Positions 9,129 through 17,527 of a stretch of 42,200 bases of DNA are shown here, piece by piece. The notes under the pieces are model-generated. The model saw nothing but the letters and a program-made list of their open reading frames with translations. It made no database searches and was not told the DNA's origin. The DNA comes from Bacteroidaceae bacterium. GTDB lineage: Bacteria; Bacteroidota; Bacteroidia; Bacteroidales; Bacteroidaceae. Numbering within the stretch: the first letter of the stretch is position 1; every line of letters starts with the position of its first letter. The translations under genes were made by a program, and so were the position numbers. The DNA lies in assembly GCA_017617575.1 (NCBI GenBank), contig JAFZVY010000128.1:1-42200 (forward strand). Direction: 5' to 3'.

Positions 9129-9160
9129 TTTGGTGGGAATAAAAAAAGTCCCTATCTTTG
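9129..9160 (+). promoter_or_regulatory. Strong Bacteroidota-type promoter
   Basis: TTTG at 9129-9132 and TATCTTTG at 9153-9160 are separated by 20 bp and match the Bacteroidota primary sigma consensus (TTTG, 19-21 bp, TAnnTTTG). It is the best promoter match I found in the window. Transcription would start near 9167. Confidence 0.8.
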
Positions 9161-9166
9161 CAGTAC

Positions 9167-9314
9167 AAAAAATAAAAAGAATAGATATTCAGGTAAACAT
9201 AAGGGGTTTAATAATTAAGGGTTTTGTTTTTCAGGATAGTTAGTTAAGGGTTATAAATATAGATTAAAGGTATTGAAGTAGGAAGTGCTTGTGAAAGTAC
9301 TTCCTATTTTTTTT
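9167..9314 (+). ncRNA. Candidate small RNA of about 150 nt
   Basis: A consensus promoter and a textbook intrinsic terminator enclose about 150 nt with no credible open reading frame. The transcript contains two copies of TTAAGGGTT (near 9218 and 9245) in otherwise AU-rich sequence. The next gene starts 320 bp beyond the terminator, so this is more likely a discrete small RNA than a leader. I cannot assign a family; a lineage-specific regulatory RNA or a divergent housekeeping RNA are options. Confidence 0.65.
9280..9314 (+). terminator. Intrinsic terminator of the 9.2-kb small RNA
   Basis: AGGAAGTGCTT, loop GTGA, AAGTACTTCCT, forming an 11-bp stem with one G-U pair, followed after one A by eight T residues (9307-9314). 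Confidence 0.88.
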
Positions 9315-9418
9315 GTATCTATCCTATTCTATTCTATCCATGTTTTATCCATGTTTGAGACGCATAGTTGAAACACATAGCTCACGGAGTTTTTCATGGG
9401 CTGTGCATGCGTATAAAG

Positions 9419-9495
9419 GAGCCTGAAAGGCTGGTGAGAATACAGGACGGGGGGTAGCCTATGTTCTTTCAGCCCTTCGGGCTTTGCTATCCAGA
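9419..9495 (+). repeat. REP-like palindromic repeat (GCCTGAAAGGCTG type)
   Basis: The sequence AGCCTGAAAGGCTGG followed by ACAGG and, after a spacer, TTCAGCCCTTCGGGCTTTGC recurs at 41924-42150 with the same order of motifs. Internal pairs GCCTgaaaGGC and AGCCCttcgGGCT form hairpins. It is an interspersed repeat, not coding. Confidence 0.65.
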
Positions 9496-9582
9496 AGCTT
9501 TTGGTACATTATTTCTCGCACAAAAATATAATGGTGGGGTAATTATGTTTCCATTTTTTCATGTTTATGTTGATATTATAAT

Positions 9583-9590
9583 TACCTTTG
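9583..9590 (+). promoter_or_regulatory. -7 element for the small lipoprotein gene
   Basis: TACCTTTG matches TAnnTTTG and lies 45 bp before the ATG at 9635. There is no clear TTTG 19-21 bp upstream, so only the -7 half is supported. Confidence 0.4.
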
Positions 9591-9634
9591 CCTTGTCTAA
9601 ATACCGAAGGAGTATAAACTATAAAATATATTAT

Positions 9635-10108
9635 ATGAAATACATTGTCATATCGTTCTCATTTGCAGTCTTGTGCCTATGCTCATGCAATGGCAGTGGG
9701 GCACAGTCTTCTGACTCCCAGACGGAGGGAGAGGACACAACGGCAGTCGAGTGTGACGCATCATCACCAGCTGCAAATAATGCAGATACTTTGTGTACGT
9801 CTGATGCCGGGGAAACAGCAGGCGACAATCATGGCGTGATAACCGAGGAACAGGCGTACGAGGGCGTGAACAACTATTGCCACAAGGAGTACGACTGGAG
9901 TGTGGCAGAGGACAACCCATCCATCATGTATGTGGAAAAGGGTGAGGAGACGGAATCAGAGTATCAGGTCATCTTCCGTAGCTATACCGGTGCTTTCGTC
10001 TATTTCTATGTCAACAAGGCAGATGGCAAGACAAGGATGGTGGAACATGTTCCGTCACTTAACGTGACGAGCGAGGCTGGCACCATCAACCTGTTCGATT
10101 ACTTGTGA
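9635..10108 (+). CDS. Small lipoprotein of unknown function
   Basis: I place the start at ATG 9635 (MKYIVISFSF), because it gives a lipoprotein signal (FAVLCLCSCNGS) with a lipobox cysteine at about residue 18-19; an in-frame upstream start at 9461 would bury the signal inside repeat DNA. The mature part (about 138 residues) begins with a long acidic Ser/Thr/Asp-rich linker (to about residue 70) and then a compact domain (about 75-157) with YEGVNNYCHKEYDW and EYQVIFRSYTGAFVYFYVNKADGKTRMV, a beta-hairpin-rich pattern like small periplasmic or surface-lipoprotein domains. I do not recognise the family. It is a single gene convergent with the GH2 gene, with a strong hairpin between them. Confidence 0.72.
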   Translation: MKYIVISFSFAVLCLCSCNGSGAQSSDSQTEGEDTTAVECDASSPAANNADTLCTSDAGETAGDNHGVITEEQAYEGVNNYCHKEYDWSVAEDNPSIMYVEKGEETESEYQVIFRSYTGAFVYFYVNKADGKTRMVEHVPSLNVTSEAGTINLFDYL

Positions 10109-10164
10109 GCATGTACGGTGTCTATTTGAACTCTTTAGCATTAGCCATAGTTGTTTGGTGCTAT

Positions 10165-10505
10165 AACCGCGAACCTGCATGTTAATTACTTCCCTTCGGT
10201 CTGCGAGGCTGCATGTTAATTATTAATTACTTCCCGTTGGTCAGTGAGCCCGCTTCGCTTAGTTGTTAATAGTCAAATAGATTCTTTTTGTCCTAGTCTG
10301 CTATTAGTCTTAAAGCATCGCATTTTACAAATGATAGCCGATTCTCACTTCTTCTCAAATTTACAAAAATGTCCGAAAATCTTAAAAAGATTTTCGGACA
10401 TTTTTTGTATTGTTAATCTGCTAATTTGATAGTCTATTATCGTGAACCAGCATGTCAGTTACTTCCCTTCGTCAGTGAGCCCTCTTCGCTTAGTTGTTAA
10501 TATGT
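10165..10505. repeat. Interspersed TTAATTACTTCCC repeat, tandem partial copies
   Basis: Related units with ACTTCCC, TCAGTGAGCC and TTCGCTTAGTTGTTAAT occur around 10180-10270 and again at 10448-10505. Reverse-complement relatives are at 34147-34215 and at the very end of the window (42165-42200), and a related stretch at 13740-13785. They are noncoding and sit only between genes. Confidence 0.6.
10365..10406. terminator. Bidirectional intrinsic terminator between convergent genes
   Basis: AAAATGTCCGAAAATCTT pairs perfectly with AAGATTTTCGGACATTTT around a 3-nt A loop, with T-runs on both strands. It lies between the lipoprotein gene and the GH2 gene that face each other and can serve both. 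Confidence 0.85.
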
Positions 10506-10574
10506 TAACATGTTAATTTGTTAACCGTGAACCAGCATGTTAATTTTTAATTATTAATTGTTAATTATCAATTA

Positions 10575-12989
10575 TCACTTCGTGCTATGTATCGTCACTT
10601 CGGCATCCTTGAGCAGTGGGCTGGTGAACTTGACCTTGATGTCACCCTCGCCAGTGGTGCGGATGTAGGTGAGGAGCTGACCGTTGAATACGCGCTGGCG
10701 GTTGTCACGGTAGTTGCCCATGTCAGTGTTGTCGCTGCCCTCCATGCCGAGGAGACGACCTGCTCCGGTCACGTCGCACCTTATGTTGTTGTCGGCAAGA
10801 CGGACGAGGACGTCGTTCTCATCCTTCACCTGTACGGTGATGTGGACAACGCGGTTCTTGCCTTCTACGGTCGTCTTGTCAGCCACGGCTGTAATCTTGT
10901 ACGGACGTCCGCTCGTGGCTATGCTGTAGCTGCTCTCCACCTTGCCGTCCTTGCTGAGTCCCTCGCACACGAGAGTGCCTGCCTCGTATGGGATGTCCCA
11001 GTATATCACTCCGTTTCGGTCGTCGTAAGGCTTCGTCTCGCCCACCTCCTTGCCGTTGAGGAGCAGGCGTGCCTGTGGCGAGTTGGTGTAGCATACCACT
11101 CTCACCTTGTCGCCCTCCTCATAGTTCCATGTGTCGAGAGCCTCGGTGCTCACGGGTATGGTGAGGCCGCCCCTGCGTGGTCCCCTGCTCCTTGTGGAGT
11201 AGGTGCCGATGTAGGTCACGGGCTTGGTGCTCCAGAGTGATGCGCGGAACCATCCGCGAGGCTTCTTGAAGCTGCCGAAGTCGAGGAGACCAGTGTTGAG
11301 TCCTCGTGAAGGCCACCTGCCGCTCTCGCCAAGGTAGTCGGTACCCGTCCAGATGAACTGTCCGAAGATGTGCTTCTTGTCCCTCACTCCCTTCCAGCTG
11401 TCGAGTCCCACGCCCGTCTCGCTGCCGTATATGATGCGCTTAGGGTAGAGGCGGTGGTCCTCGTCATATCGGTTCTCGGTATAGTTGTAGCCCACCACGT
11501 CGATGGCCTCGGGATATTCCGTCTGGTTGCTCATCACCACTCCTGCGAGTGCGCCAGTCACCGGACGTGACGTGTCGATGCTCCTCACCACGGCTGCGAG
11601 CCTCTTGGCTATCTTGCCTATGCGCTCGGCATTAGGCGCATCCTTCTTGTAGCCTCCGAACATAGGCTGGTTGATGGCGGCATTGTTGCCGTCGAGCACA
11701 GGGTGAGAGTATGGGTCGTTAGGGTAGTCCACCTCGTTGCCTATGCTCCAGAGGAACACGCAAGGGTGGTTGCGGTCGCGACGAACCATGTCTGCCACGT
11801 CGCGGTCAATCCATTCCTCGAAGAAGTCGAACGTGCCGAAGAAGGCAGGCTGTCCTGCGTTCCAGCCCTCTATCCACTTGCGCTTTGGGAACTCCCACTC
11901 GTCGCTTGCCTCGTCCATGACGAGCAGTCCGAGCTCGTCGCACAGGTCATACACGTCGGGAGCTTGTGGGTTGTGGCTCATGCGTATGGCATTGGCACCC
12001 ATCTCCTTGAGGTTGACGAGGCGTCTGCGCCACACGTCCTTTGGCACCACGGCTCCGAGCACTCCTGCATCGTGGTGGAGGCACACGCCCTTCACCTTGG
12101 TGTTTATGCCATTGAGGAAGAAACCGTTGTTCGCATCGAAGCGGAGGGTCCTGAGACCCACCTTGCAGCTTGCATGGTCTATCTCCTTGTCGCCCTCAAG
12201 CAGGGTGGTGCTGAGGGTATAGAGGTAAGGCGACTCGATGTCCCACATCTGTGGCTTGCCCACCTTGAGCGAGGTGGTCACCTTGCCCTCGGAGCATCTC
12301 TTGCTTGCCTTTGCCACCACGTTGCCCTTGGCGTCCGTCAGGCTTGCCACCACCATGAGGTCGCCCCTTGCATACATGGCACCCTCCACGTTCATCTCCA
12401 CATCCACCGTGGCTGATGACTTGGTGATGTTCCTTGCCTGCCATCCGAGTCCCCACTGGCCGAAGTGCGTCTTGCCCGAGCTGACGATCCACACGTCACG
12501 GTATATTCCGCTACCCGTGTACCAGCGGCTGTCGGCAAGCTGGCTGTGGTCCACTCGGACGAGTATCTCGTTCTCGCCCTCGCTCAGGTAAGGCGTCATG
12601 TCGTACATGAAGCTTGCGAATCCGTTTGGACGGAATCCGAGCTTCTTGCCGTTGAGATAGACCGTGGAGCGGCAATAGACGCCCTCGAAGTAGATGAAGT
12701 GGAGGTCATCCTTGTCGGTCACCTTGAACACCTTGCGATACCAGCCTATGCCTCCGGGCAGGTAGCCCTGGCAACTTGCGAGCGAAGGGCTCAGCTGTCC
12801 CTCTATGCTCCAGTCGTGCGGCAGGTTGATGTGTCGCACGTCCTGCTTTCGCACGAAGGCGAGGCTATCGTCGCCAAGATGAAACTGCCAGTTGTCGTTG
12901 AATTTTTGTGCTGTGCCGAACGACACCTGTGCCTGTGAGCACAGAGTCATTCCCAATGCGAATAATGTAGTTATCAGTCCTCTTTTCAT
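10575..12989 (-). CDS. GH2 beta-galactosidase-like glycosidase, exported
   Basis: This 804-residue protein has a Sec signal peptide (about 1-20, cleavage after CSQA) and the standard GH2 order: jelly-roll sugar-binding domain (about 25-175), Ig-like domain (about 180-285) and TIM barrel (about 290-590), then C-terminal beta domains. Catalytic residues are visible: acid/base Glu419 in WSIGNE and nucleophile Glu524 in YGSETG. Typical landmarks LPHDW, GGIGWYRK and RMSHNP are present. Members of this Bacteroidota type act mostly as periplasmic exo-beta-galactosidases, though beta-glucuronidase and beta-mannosidase are relatives; the specificity is not certain. The gene is clearly richer in GC than its neighbours, so that long open frames appear on the opposite strand. 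It stands alone, ending at a bidirectional terminator and starting next to a family A repeat. Confidence 0.88.
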   Translation of the reverse strand: MKRGLITTLFALGMTLCSQAQVSFGTAQKFNDNWQFHLGDDSLAFVRKQDVRHINLPHDWSIEGQLSPSLASCQGYLPGGIGWYRKVFKVTDKDDLHFIYFEGVYCRSTVYLNGKKLGFRPNGFASFMYDMTPYLSEGENEILVRVDHSQLADSRWYTGSGIYRDVWIVSSGKTHFGQWGLGWQARNITKSSATVDVEMNVEGAMYARGDLMVVASLTDAKGNVVAKASKRCSEGKVTTSLKVGKPQMWDIESPYLYTLSTTLLEGDKEIDHASCKVGLRTLRFDANNGFFLNGINTKVKGVCLHHDAGVLGAVVPKDVWRRRLVNLKEMGANAIRMSHNPQAPDVYDLCDELGLLVMDEASDEWEFPKRKWIEGWNAGQPAFFGTFDFFEEWIDRDVADMVRRDRNHPCVFLWSIGNEVDYPNDPYSHPVLDGNNAAINQPMFGGYKKDAPNAERIGKIAKRLAAVVRSIDTSRPVTGALAGVVMSNQTEYPEAIDVVGYNYTENRYDEDHRLYPKRIIYGSETGVGLDSWKGVRDKKHIFGQFIWTGTDYLGESGRWPSRGLNTGLLDFGSFKKPRGWFRASLWSTKPVTYIGTYSTRSRGPRRGGLTIPVSTEALDTWNYEEGDKVRVVCYTNSPQARLLLNGKEVGETKPYDDRNGVIYWDIPYEAGTLVCEGLSKDGKVESSYSIATSGRPYKITAVADKTTVEGKNRVVHITVQVKDENDVLVRLADNNIRCDVTGAGRLLGMEGSDNTDMGNYRDNRQRVFNGQLLTYIRTTGEGDIKVKFTSPLLKDAEVTIHSTK

Positions 12990-13051
12990 ATCATTGAGAG
13001 AGTTAGTGATTATTGCTTATTGCTTTTTGTTAGTAAATGAATTGTTCGTAA

Positions 13052-13382
13052 ATCAACTTTCGCAAGTTCAGCTGACGCTTTATTTGCAAGGAGTTAAAGA
13101 GGAGTTAAAGAGGAGTTAAAGTGGAGTAAAAGAGACGAATGTCCATCGCAAAGTGGTTTTGGTTAAACGAAAATTTATAAAATTAAAGAAAATTTCTTAT
13201 AATATTCTTCGTAAAAATGAGAACGAAAACAAGAGAAAATGAGATGAAACAAATTTTACCTTCGGTGAGAAAAGTTCTAAATTTTCGTTCTTCCCCCAAA
13301 AACAGCGAATAATCAAACGTCTTTTTAACTTCCTATATAACTACATTTTAACTACAATTTAACTACAAGCTAAACTTGAATT
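13052..13382. repeat. MITE-like repeat family A, copy 2
   Basis: It runs from CAACTTTCGCAAGTTCAGC to GCTAAACTTGAAT. The left arm has three GGAGTTAAAGA units in an 11-bp tandem plus one degenerate unit; the right arm has TTTTAACTACA units at the same period. The core (about 13190-13275) is the reverse complement of the core in copy 1. No clear flanking duplication remains. It lies just upstream of the GH2 gene start. Confidence 0.8.
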
Positions 13383-13419
13383 AGTAAAATAGTATTTTTC
13401 CGTTTGATATAGTATGTTG

Positions 13420-13800
13420 GAAATAGTTTAAATGCTCAGGCCACGAAGACCTTCCCCCCAGTCCCCTTTCCTCCGTCGAGCAGGGCACAGCTCTCCCCTC
13501 ATTTCGGGACGGAGGGACATTCAGTCTCTCTTCTGCCCCCTCATTCGCCTTTCTGGGCGGGGGTAGATACTTTGTTCACCCAGTTGAGTTGGGGCGAAAA
13601 TTGGAGAAATCTGTTACGTTATTTGCGGTATTATCACACCAGAGGTGCGGACGAAGAAAAAACATGGAAAAACCGATAAAAAACAGTTGAAAAACAGTTG
13701 ACTGAAGCCGCTTGTTGTAGGACTGAATTTCCAACATTCCTCTCTGGGCGTAGGAAAGTAATTAACGTGCAGCCTCGTGGTTAACATCATTAAAAAATAC
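13420..13800. repeat. Gene-free repeat-rich stretch
   Basis: This holds a C-rich block (13455-13570) with small palindromes such as CGCCTTTCTGGGCG, then a copy of the GTGCGGACGAAGAAAAAAC motif (13650-13668) shared with the palindrome beside rep, two adjacent copies of AAAACAGTTGA, and a stretch (13735-13785) related to the ACTTCCC repeat family. I see no gene here; an 88-codon minus-strand frame across it follows repeat sequence. Confidence 0.55.
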
Positions 13801-13807
13801 AAAGAGT

Positions 13808-13850
13808 ATGCCATCACAACCATTGCGGATGTTGATGGCATTTTCTCTTT
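13808..13850 (+). terminator. Possible terminator hairpin
   Basis: ATGCCATCA at 13808 pairs with TGATGGCAT ending at 13841, followed by TTTTCTCTTT. No gene directly upstream is identified, so what it terminates is unknown. Confidence 0.4.
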
Positions 13851-13971
13851 ATATATATTAATAAGGTATAATATAGGCAATGTGTCGCGAAGTTATTTTA
13901 TTAATAATGTTAGTGTTATGAAAAACTTCCGTCTGAGAAAGCGCCAATTCCTAACGTGTGAGAGTTATTTT

Positions 13972-13979
13972 TATATTTG
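13972..13979 (+). promoter_or_regulatory. -7 element for the 14.0-kb gene pair
   Basis: TATATTTG matches TAnnTTTG and sits 25 bp before the ATG at 14004. The -33 half is not clear. Confidence 0.45.
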
Positions 13980-14003
13980 TTAAATTTAAAACAGTAAAAG
14001 ATT

Positions 14004-14390
14004 ATGACATTAGATTTCGTACAGAATAACGACAAGCGACTTTGCAATATGTATAAGGAGCTACAGGATTTGGAATATCTCATAGATGAGGATATCAACA
14101 ATACCACGATAGACTCAATACAGAAGAAGGAGGTCGAAACACAAGAGAGAGCGATAGGTGTGTATCAGGATTACGTCAAGCGTATAGAACAGTATTCTGA
14201 AGAGCTTGAACGCATAAGGCAATGTGATGGCATAAGTCCCCAGCTCATTGAGCAGGTTAGAACTTCCATCGACTATTACAGGAAGACTCTTCCTGTCCTT
14301 ATAAATCATTGTCGTAAGTGCATCGAGCTGCGCGAGAACCTCATCCGTGAGTTATGCGAGGTACTGGGAGAAAAATATTACGAAGAGTAG
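14004..14390 (+). CDS. Hypothetical helical (coiled-coil-like) protein
   Basis: This 128-residue protein has no signal peptide or membrane segment. It is almost entirely charged helix: NDKRLCNMYKELQDLEYLIDED at the N-terminus, then long Glu/Lys/Arg-rich stretches (about 40-75 and 95-125) with heptad-like hydrophobic spacing. I do not recognise a family. The ATG at 14004 is preceded 25 bp upstream by a -7 element. Its stop lies 26 bp before the membrane protein gene on the same strand, so the two are probably co-transcribed and may work together, with this one as the cytoplasmic partner. That link is inference from spacing only. Confidence 0.6.
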   Translation: MTLDFVQNNDKRLCNMYKELQDLEYLIDEDINNTTIDSIQKKEVETQERAIGVYQDYVKRIEQYSEELERIRQCDGISPQLIEQVRTSIDYYRKTLPVLINHCRKCIELRENLIRELCEVLGEKYYEE

Positions 14391-14416
14391 TTTAACTTTT
14401 TTGACGAAAAAATATT

Positions 14417-15043
14417 ATGAAGATAATACAACTAATAGTGCAACTAATAGTGAAAATAATGCTTCTAGTAGGCAAAATCGTGGCATGGGTGTGTGCTGGA
14501 ATACTCCCGCAGCTTTTTTGTAAAGTAGATTTTTTCCGAACATTATGGCTGAAGCTAATCTTGACTGGGCTGGCATTATGGCTAATATTCCAGCATGGCA
14601 CATCAACCATGGAGTATTCCTTGGCGTATCTGTTGGTTGTCGTGGTGTTAGCAACCATAAGGATCAAAGAGATGATTTTCCTCTTCAGGTATGGGGAGGA
14701 ATGGAGTATTCAAAATATAAGTCAATACAAGTATTTCAAGGAAATGCAGTGGGTATCCCGACTCTGGTATAAGTTGTCAGTATCGAGTAGATTTGCTTGT
14801 ATAGAGAATATGAGGTTTAATAGCCAAACGGACAGATACTACTATCTGACAAATTTCAGGGAAGAGAACCACGTATGCGATCCGAGGATAGCGCAATTCT
14901 TAAGAGTCCCATCATCCGGTTGGATGCCAATAGTATTGGATGTTGTGCTTATCGTACCTGTGATAGTCAACTTGTCTTTGAGCTTAATAGTCATATCTGC
15001 GGATATGTATTATCTTGCCGATTATTGCGTTGAGGCAGCGTAA
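14417..15043 (+). CDS. Hypothetical membrane protein with about four transmembrane segments
   Basis: This 208-residue protein shows hydrophobic segments at about residues 3-33 (LIVKIMLLVGKIVAWVCAGI), 42-58, 66-88 and 170-200, with a polar central loop (about 90-165) containing YKYFKEMQWVSRLWYKLS and a Cys/Asp-rich stretch. I do not recognise the family. It follows the helical protein by 26 bp, an operon-like arrangement, and a family A repeat begins about 65 bp after its stop. Start ATG 14417 leads straight into the first membrane segment. Function unknown. Confidence 0.6.
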   Translation: MKIIQLIVQLIVKIMLLVGKIVAWVCAGILPQLFCKVDFFRTLWLKLILTGLALWLIFQHGTSTMEYSLAYLLVVVVLATIRIKEMIFLFRYGEEWSIQNISQYKYFKEMQWVSRLWYKLSVSSRFACIENMRFNSQTDRYYYLTNFREENHVCDPRIAQFLRVPSSGWMPIVLDVVLIVPVIVNLSLSLIVISADMYYLADYCVEAA

Positions 15044-15108
15044 AAAAAAGGAATGTCTGAAAGACATGACACTTGAAACAAAGTGAAACATCTTGCAGGA
15101 GTTCCGTG

Positions 15109-15363
15109 TTAAATTTAATAATTCAAGTTTCGCAAGTTCAGCTGACGCTTTACTTGCAAGGAGTTAAAAAGGAGTTAAAGAGACGAATGTCTATCGCAAA
15201 GTGATTTTGGAAGAACGAAAATTTATAAAATTAAAGAAAATTTCTTATAATATTCTTCATAAAAATGAGAACGAAATCTGCGAACAATCAAACGTCTTTT
15301 TAACTTCCTATATAACTCCATTTTAACTACAATTTAACTACAAGCTAAACTTAAATTTAATAA
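15109..15363. repeat. MITE-like repeat family A, copy 3, with flanking 13-bp direct repeat
   Basis: It has the same arms as the other copies (GTTTCGCAAGTTCAGCTGAC on the left, TTTTAACTACAATTTAACTA on the right), but the core is cut short: it breaks off after AAAAATGAGAACGAAA. TTAAATTTAATAA occurs on both sides (15109-15121 and 15351-15363), as expected for a target-site duplication. It separates the membrane protein gene from the 15.4-kb gene. Confidence 0.8.
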
Positions 15364-15382
15364 CAACAAAAAAAAACAGGTT

Positions 15383-15763
15383 ATGAAAGAAAAAATGATT
15401 ACAAGCAGCAATCCTACAGGATTGAGCAGTAAAGGAACAGACATCATGTCTAATTCAATCCATGTGTTCCAGCAGGTTTTGGAGTCAATGGATAATGCTG
15501 AGGCTCGCAATGAGTCTGTGATTAACGAGAACGAGGCACTTGTCACTGGATACATCAAGCGGAGACTTGATGCTGACGACCTCACGCGTGAGGAAGGCAT
15601 AGAGCTTGTCAAGGTTCTCACAAGCGTGTCGGCACAGAAAAGTGAGCGTTATGCGCAATCCAATAACCAGCGCACGACGAAGATTGCCACGGCAGCATCC
15701 ATCGCCATCGCCTATGGCGTTGCCGACTATCTTATCAAGAACACAGGCAGCAACCGCTTTTAG
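15383..15763 (+). CDS. Hypothetical protein, 126 residues
   Basis: No known family is recognised. The N-terminal third is Ser/Thr/Asn-rich and polar, the middle (about 35-85) is charged helix (LESMDNAEARNESVINENEA, DLTREEGIELVKVLTSVSAQ) and the C-terminus has one short hydrophobic segment (IATAASIAIAYGVADYLI, about 101-118) that could be a tail anchor or an amphipathic helix. The ATG at 15383 is directly after a family A repeat, with an A-rich leader. No partner gene is adjacent. Possible phage- or conjugation-related origin cannot be shown. Confidence 0.55.
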   Translation: MKEKMITSSNPTGLSSKGTDIMSNSIHVFQQVLESMDNAEARNESVINENEALVTGYIKRRLDADDLTREEGIELVKVLTSVSAQKSERYAQSNNQRTTKIATAASIAIAYGVADYLIKNTGSNRF

Positions 15764-16380
15764 GTTCGTGTGCTCCAGTTCTGACAAGGGTGTCCGCATC
15801 ACAGAACGACACGGATTGAGTCACTAATGAAAAAAGTTTAGTACAAACTGAAAAAAACTTCGCAATCAGAGCGCATATTGTCCAAGAATCATTATCTTTG
15901 CATCGGCTTCATAAGATGAGGTCATGACATAATAACGATCCGTTCTTTCCGATAATCCTAAAAATCGGCAAAATTTTAAGACTTTATCACAAGAAAGAAC
16001 AGGACAATGGCGCTCGTTTTTATAAGGCTCCACATCTCATGCTCTTGTGGCATGAGATGATTGGGGGCACTATATAAAAAGCGGAGATGTTGTATCTGTT
16101 CATTAGTGATAAAAGGTGTTTGCCGATACCTTGGGATTATGATGGACAAGCAACGTCTTCGCTCTTTTTGTTCTCCATCAATTAACCAGCCGAGTGCTAA
16201 AACAAAATCATGAAGAAACAGGAATATATAAACACAATAAAACACGAGTTGTCATTTGACGAAATTGTAGTTAATTTATATGTTTAATCATTGTTATATT
16301 CTTGGGTGATTCTATAGACTTGTACATTGTTTAAATAATATTTATGGTGCAGTAATGTACCGATTAAAAACTTTAAATAT
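15764..16380 (+). other. Gene-free stretch with a -7 motif and hairpins; possible RNA
   Basis: No credible gene. TATCTTTG at 15893 fits a -7 element, and hairpins follow: CCGAT/ATCGG near 15950-15968 and the perfect CATCTCATGC/GCATGAGATG (16033-16042 and 16050-16059). There is no clear terminator, so a transcript boundary cannot be drawn. An 89-codon minus-strand frame through it has no recognisable protein. Confidence 0.35.
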
Positions 16381-16728
16381 ATGAAAAATTATGGAAAAGA
16401 AGTAGAGAAGCACAAAAAAGACTTCTCTGAAGAAGGTATGTGGAACAAGCTTGCGAAGTATGCCAAGACTGCCGGTCGTGAACTTGTAGAGAATGTTTTG
16501 ATTTTATGGTATGCATTTCCTGATGCGTCCGCAACAGACAAGGCTATTATATTGGGTGCAATTGGATATTTCATCTCGCCAATTGATGCGATTCCCGATT
16601 TAATGCCTATAGTTGGTTACTCGGATGATGTTGGTGTTGTTGCATGGGCTGTAGCACGTATCCGAATGCATGCTTCGTCATCAGCTATAGAGAAAGCAAA
16701 GCGGAAAGCTAATGAGTATTTCTCATAA
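16381..16728 (+). CDS. DUF1232 (YkvA-like) small membrane protein
   Basis: This 115-residue protein has a charged N-terminal helix (about 1-35) followed by the DUF1232 signature: KAIILGAIGYFISPIDAIPD (about 59-78), then LMPIVGYSDDVGVVAWAVAR. The conserved Y-x-x-S/P-x-D-x-I-P-D pattern is characteristic of YkvA-type proteins, which are small helical membrane-associated proteins of unknown function common in Bacteroidota. Length is typical. It is a single gene, closed by a hairpin terminator about 55 bp after its stop. The start at 16381 is the only one that keeps the N-terminal helix. Confidence 0.82.
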   Translation: MKNYGKEVEKHKKDFSEEGMWNKLAKYAKTAGRELVENVLILWYAFPDASATDKAIILGAIGYFISPIDAIPDLMPIVGYSDDVGVVAWAVARIRMHASSSAIEKAKRKANEYFS

Positions 16729-16784
16729 ATATTGAATAGGTGACAGCATTTAGCATCAACACCAAGATGCATTTTAAATGTGAA

Positions 16785-16816
16785 AAGAGGATGTGCCTAT
16801 TTGGGCATATCCTCTT
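16785..16816 (+). terminator. Terminator-like hairpin after the DUF1232 gene
   Basis: AAGAGGATGTGCC pairs with GGCATATCCTCTT with a single G-U pair and a 6-nt loop. It resembles the hairpin at 24693-24720, so it may belong to a repeated hairpin family. Confidence 0.65.
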
Positions 16817-17527
16817 AAATAATAGGTGTTATTCGTCCTATTCATTGCATTCTGTCTTGTCAAATCTGCCGAATAATTTTGTGACTGATTACAGAATGTG
16901 TCAATTTATACTCCGATTTTGACTCTCCATAAAAAGGGCGAATGACATTTGTTTTATCCACAAAAATATGATAAGGTCTGCGTGCATAAATACATATCGG
17001 ATTGTCCTTTAAAAATTCAGCAAAAAGCCGCATTTTTTTTCCTCGCCAGAAAAAAAATTTTACCTCACCAGAAAGTTTAAATTACTTCGTGAGAGAAAAA
17101 ATATTTTATCGTGATATAATTTCGACTTTCTCGTTATTTTCGTGATTTTTTATCTCAAAAATTTACGATAAGTCCCTCCCTAAATTGCAAAACAGAATCG
17201 TACAAAAAGAACAAGTGTATTGACTTTACATTTTACCTCATTTACTTAATGAACTCTTACATGAAAATAACCTATTACCAATTATCACAACTCGTTCCGT
17301 TGTGAAGCTGACTATTTGTCCTTACTCTGCTCCATCAATGCTTGGTATTCCGTTCCTATATCAAATAGTATAAGCGTGATGGACGAATAAGAAGAACGTA
17401 AAGTGGATGGAAACAGAAAAGTCGAATAGGACAAAAGAAAACAAATAGAGAAAGCTTGACTCACTTTTTTTGCATTCTTAATATCGTACCGCTCTTACAT
17501 ATTATTGATTATGCACAACATAGCAAA
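16817..17527. other. AT-rich gene-free DNA with one DnaA-box-like site
   Basis: No gene found. It includes a perfect DnaA-box consensus TTATCCACA at 16954-16962 and a strongly AT-rich block (about 17020-17170) in which TTTTACCTCACCAGAAAG and related C-poor motifs recur. A single DnaA box does not make an origin; I note it because it precedes the 22-bp repeat array. Confidence 0.4.

Noticed and set aside
10587-12938. Long plus-strand open frames (up to 237 codons) opposite the GH2 gene
   Set aside because: They are by-products of the high GC content; GH2 on the minus strand has complete domains and catalytic residues.
13614-13880. An 88-codon minus-strand open frame
   Set aside because: It is composed of interspersed repeat sequence, including the GCGGACGAAG motif; I treat it as repeat DNA.
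16954-16962. DnaA box TTATCCACA as a chromosomal oriC
   Set aside because: There is only one perfect box, with no dnaA, dnaN or box cluster nearby; AT-rich DNA gives such sites by chance.
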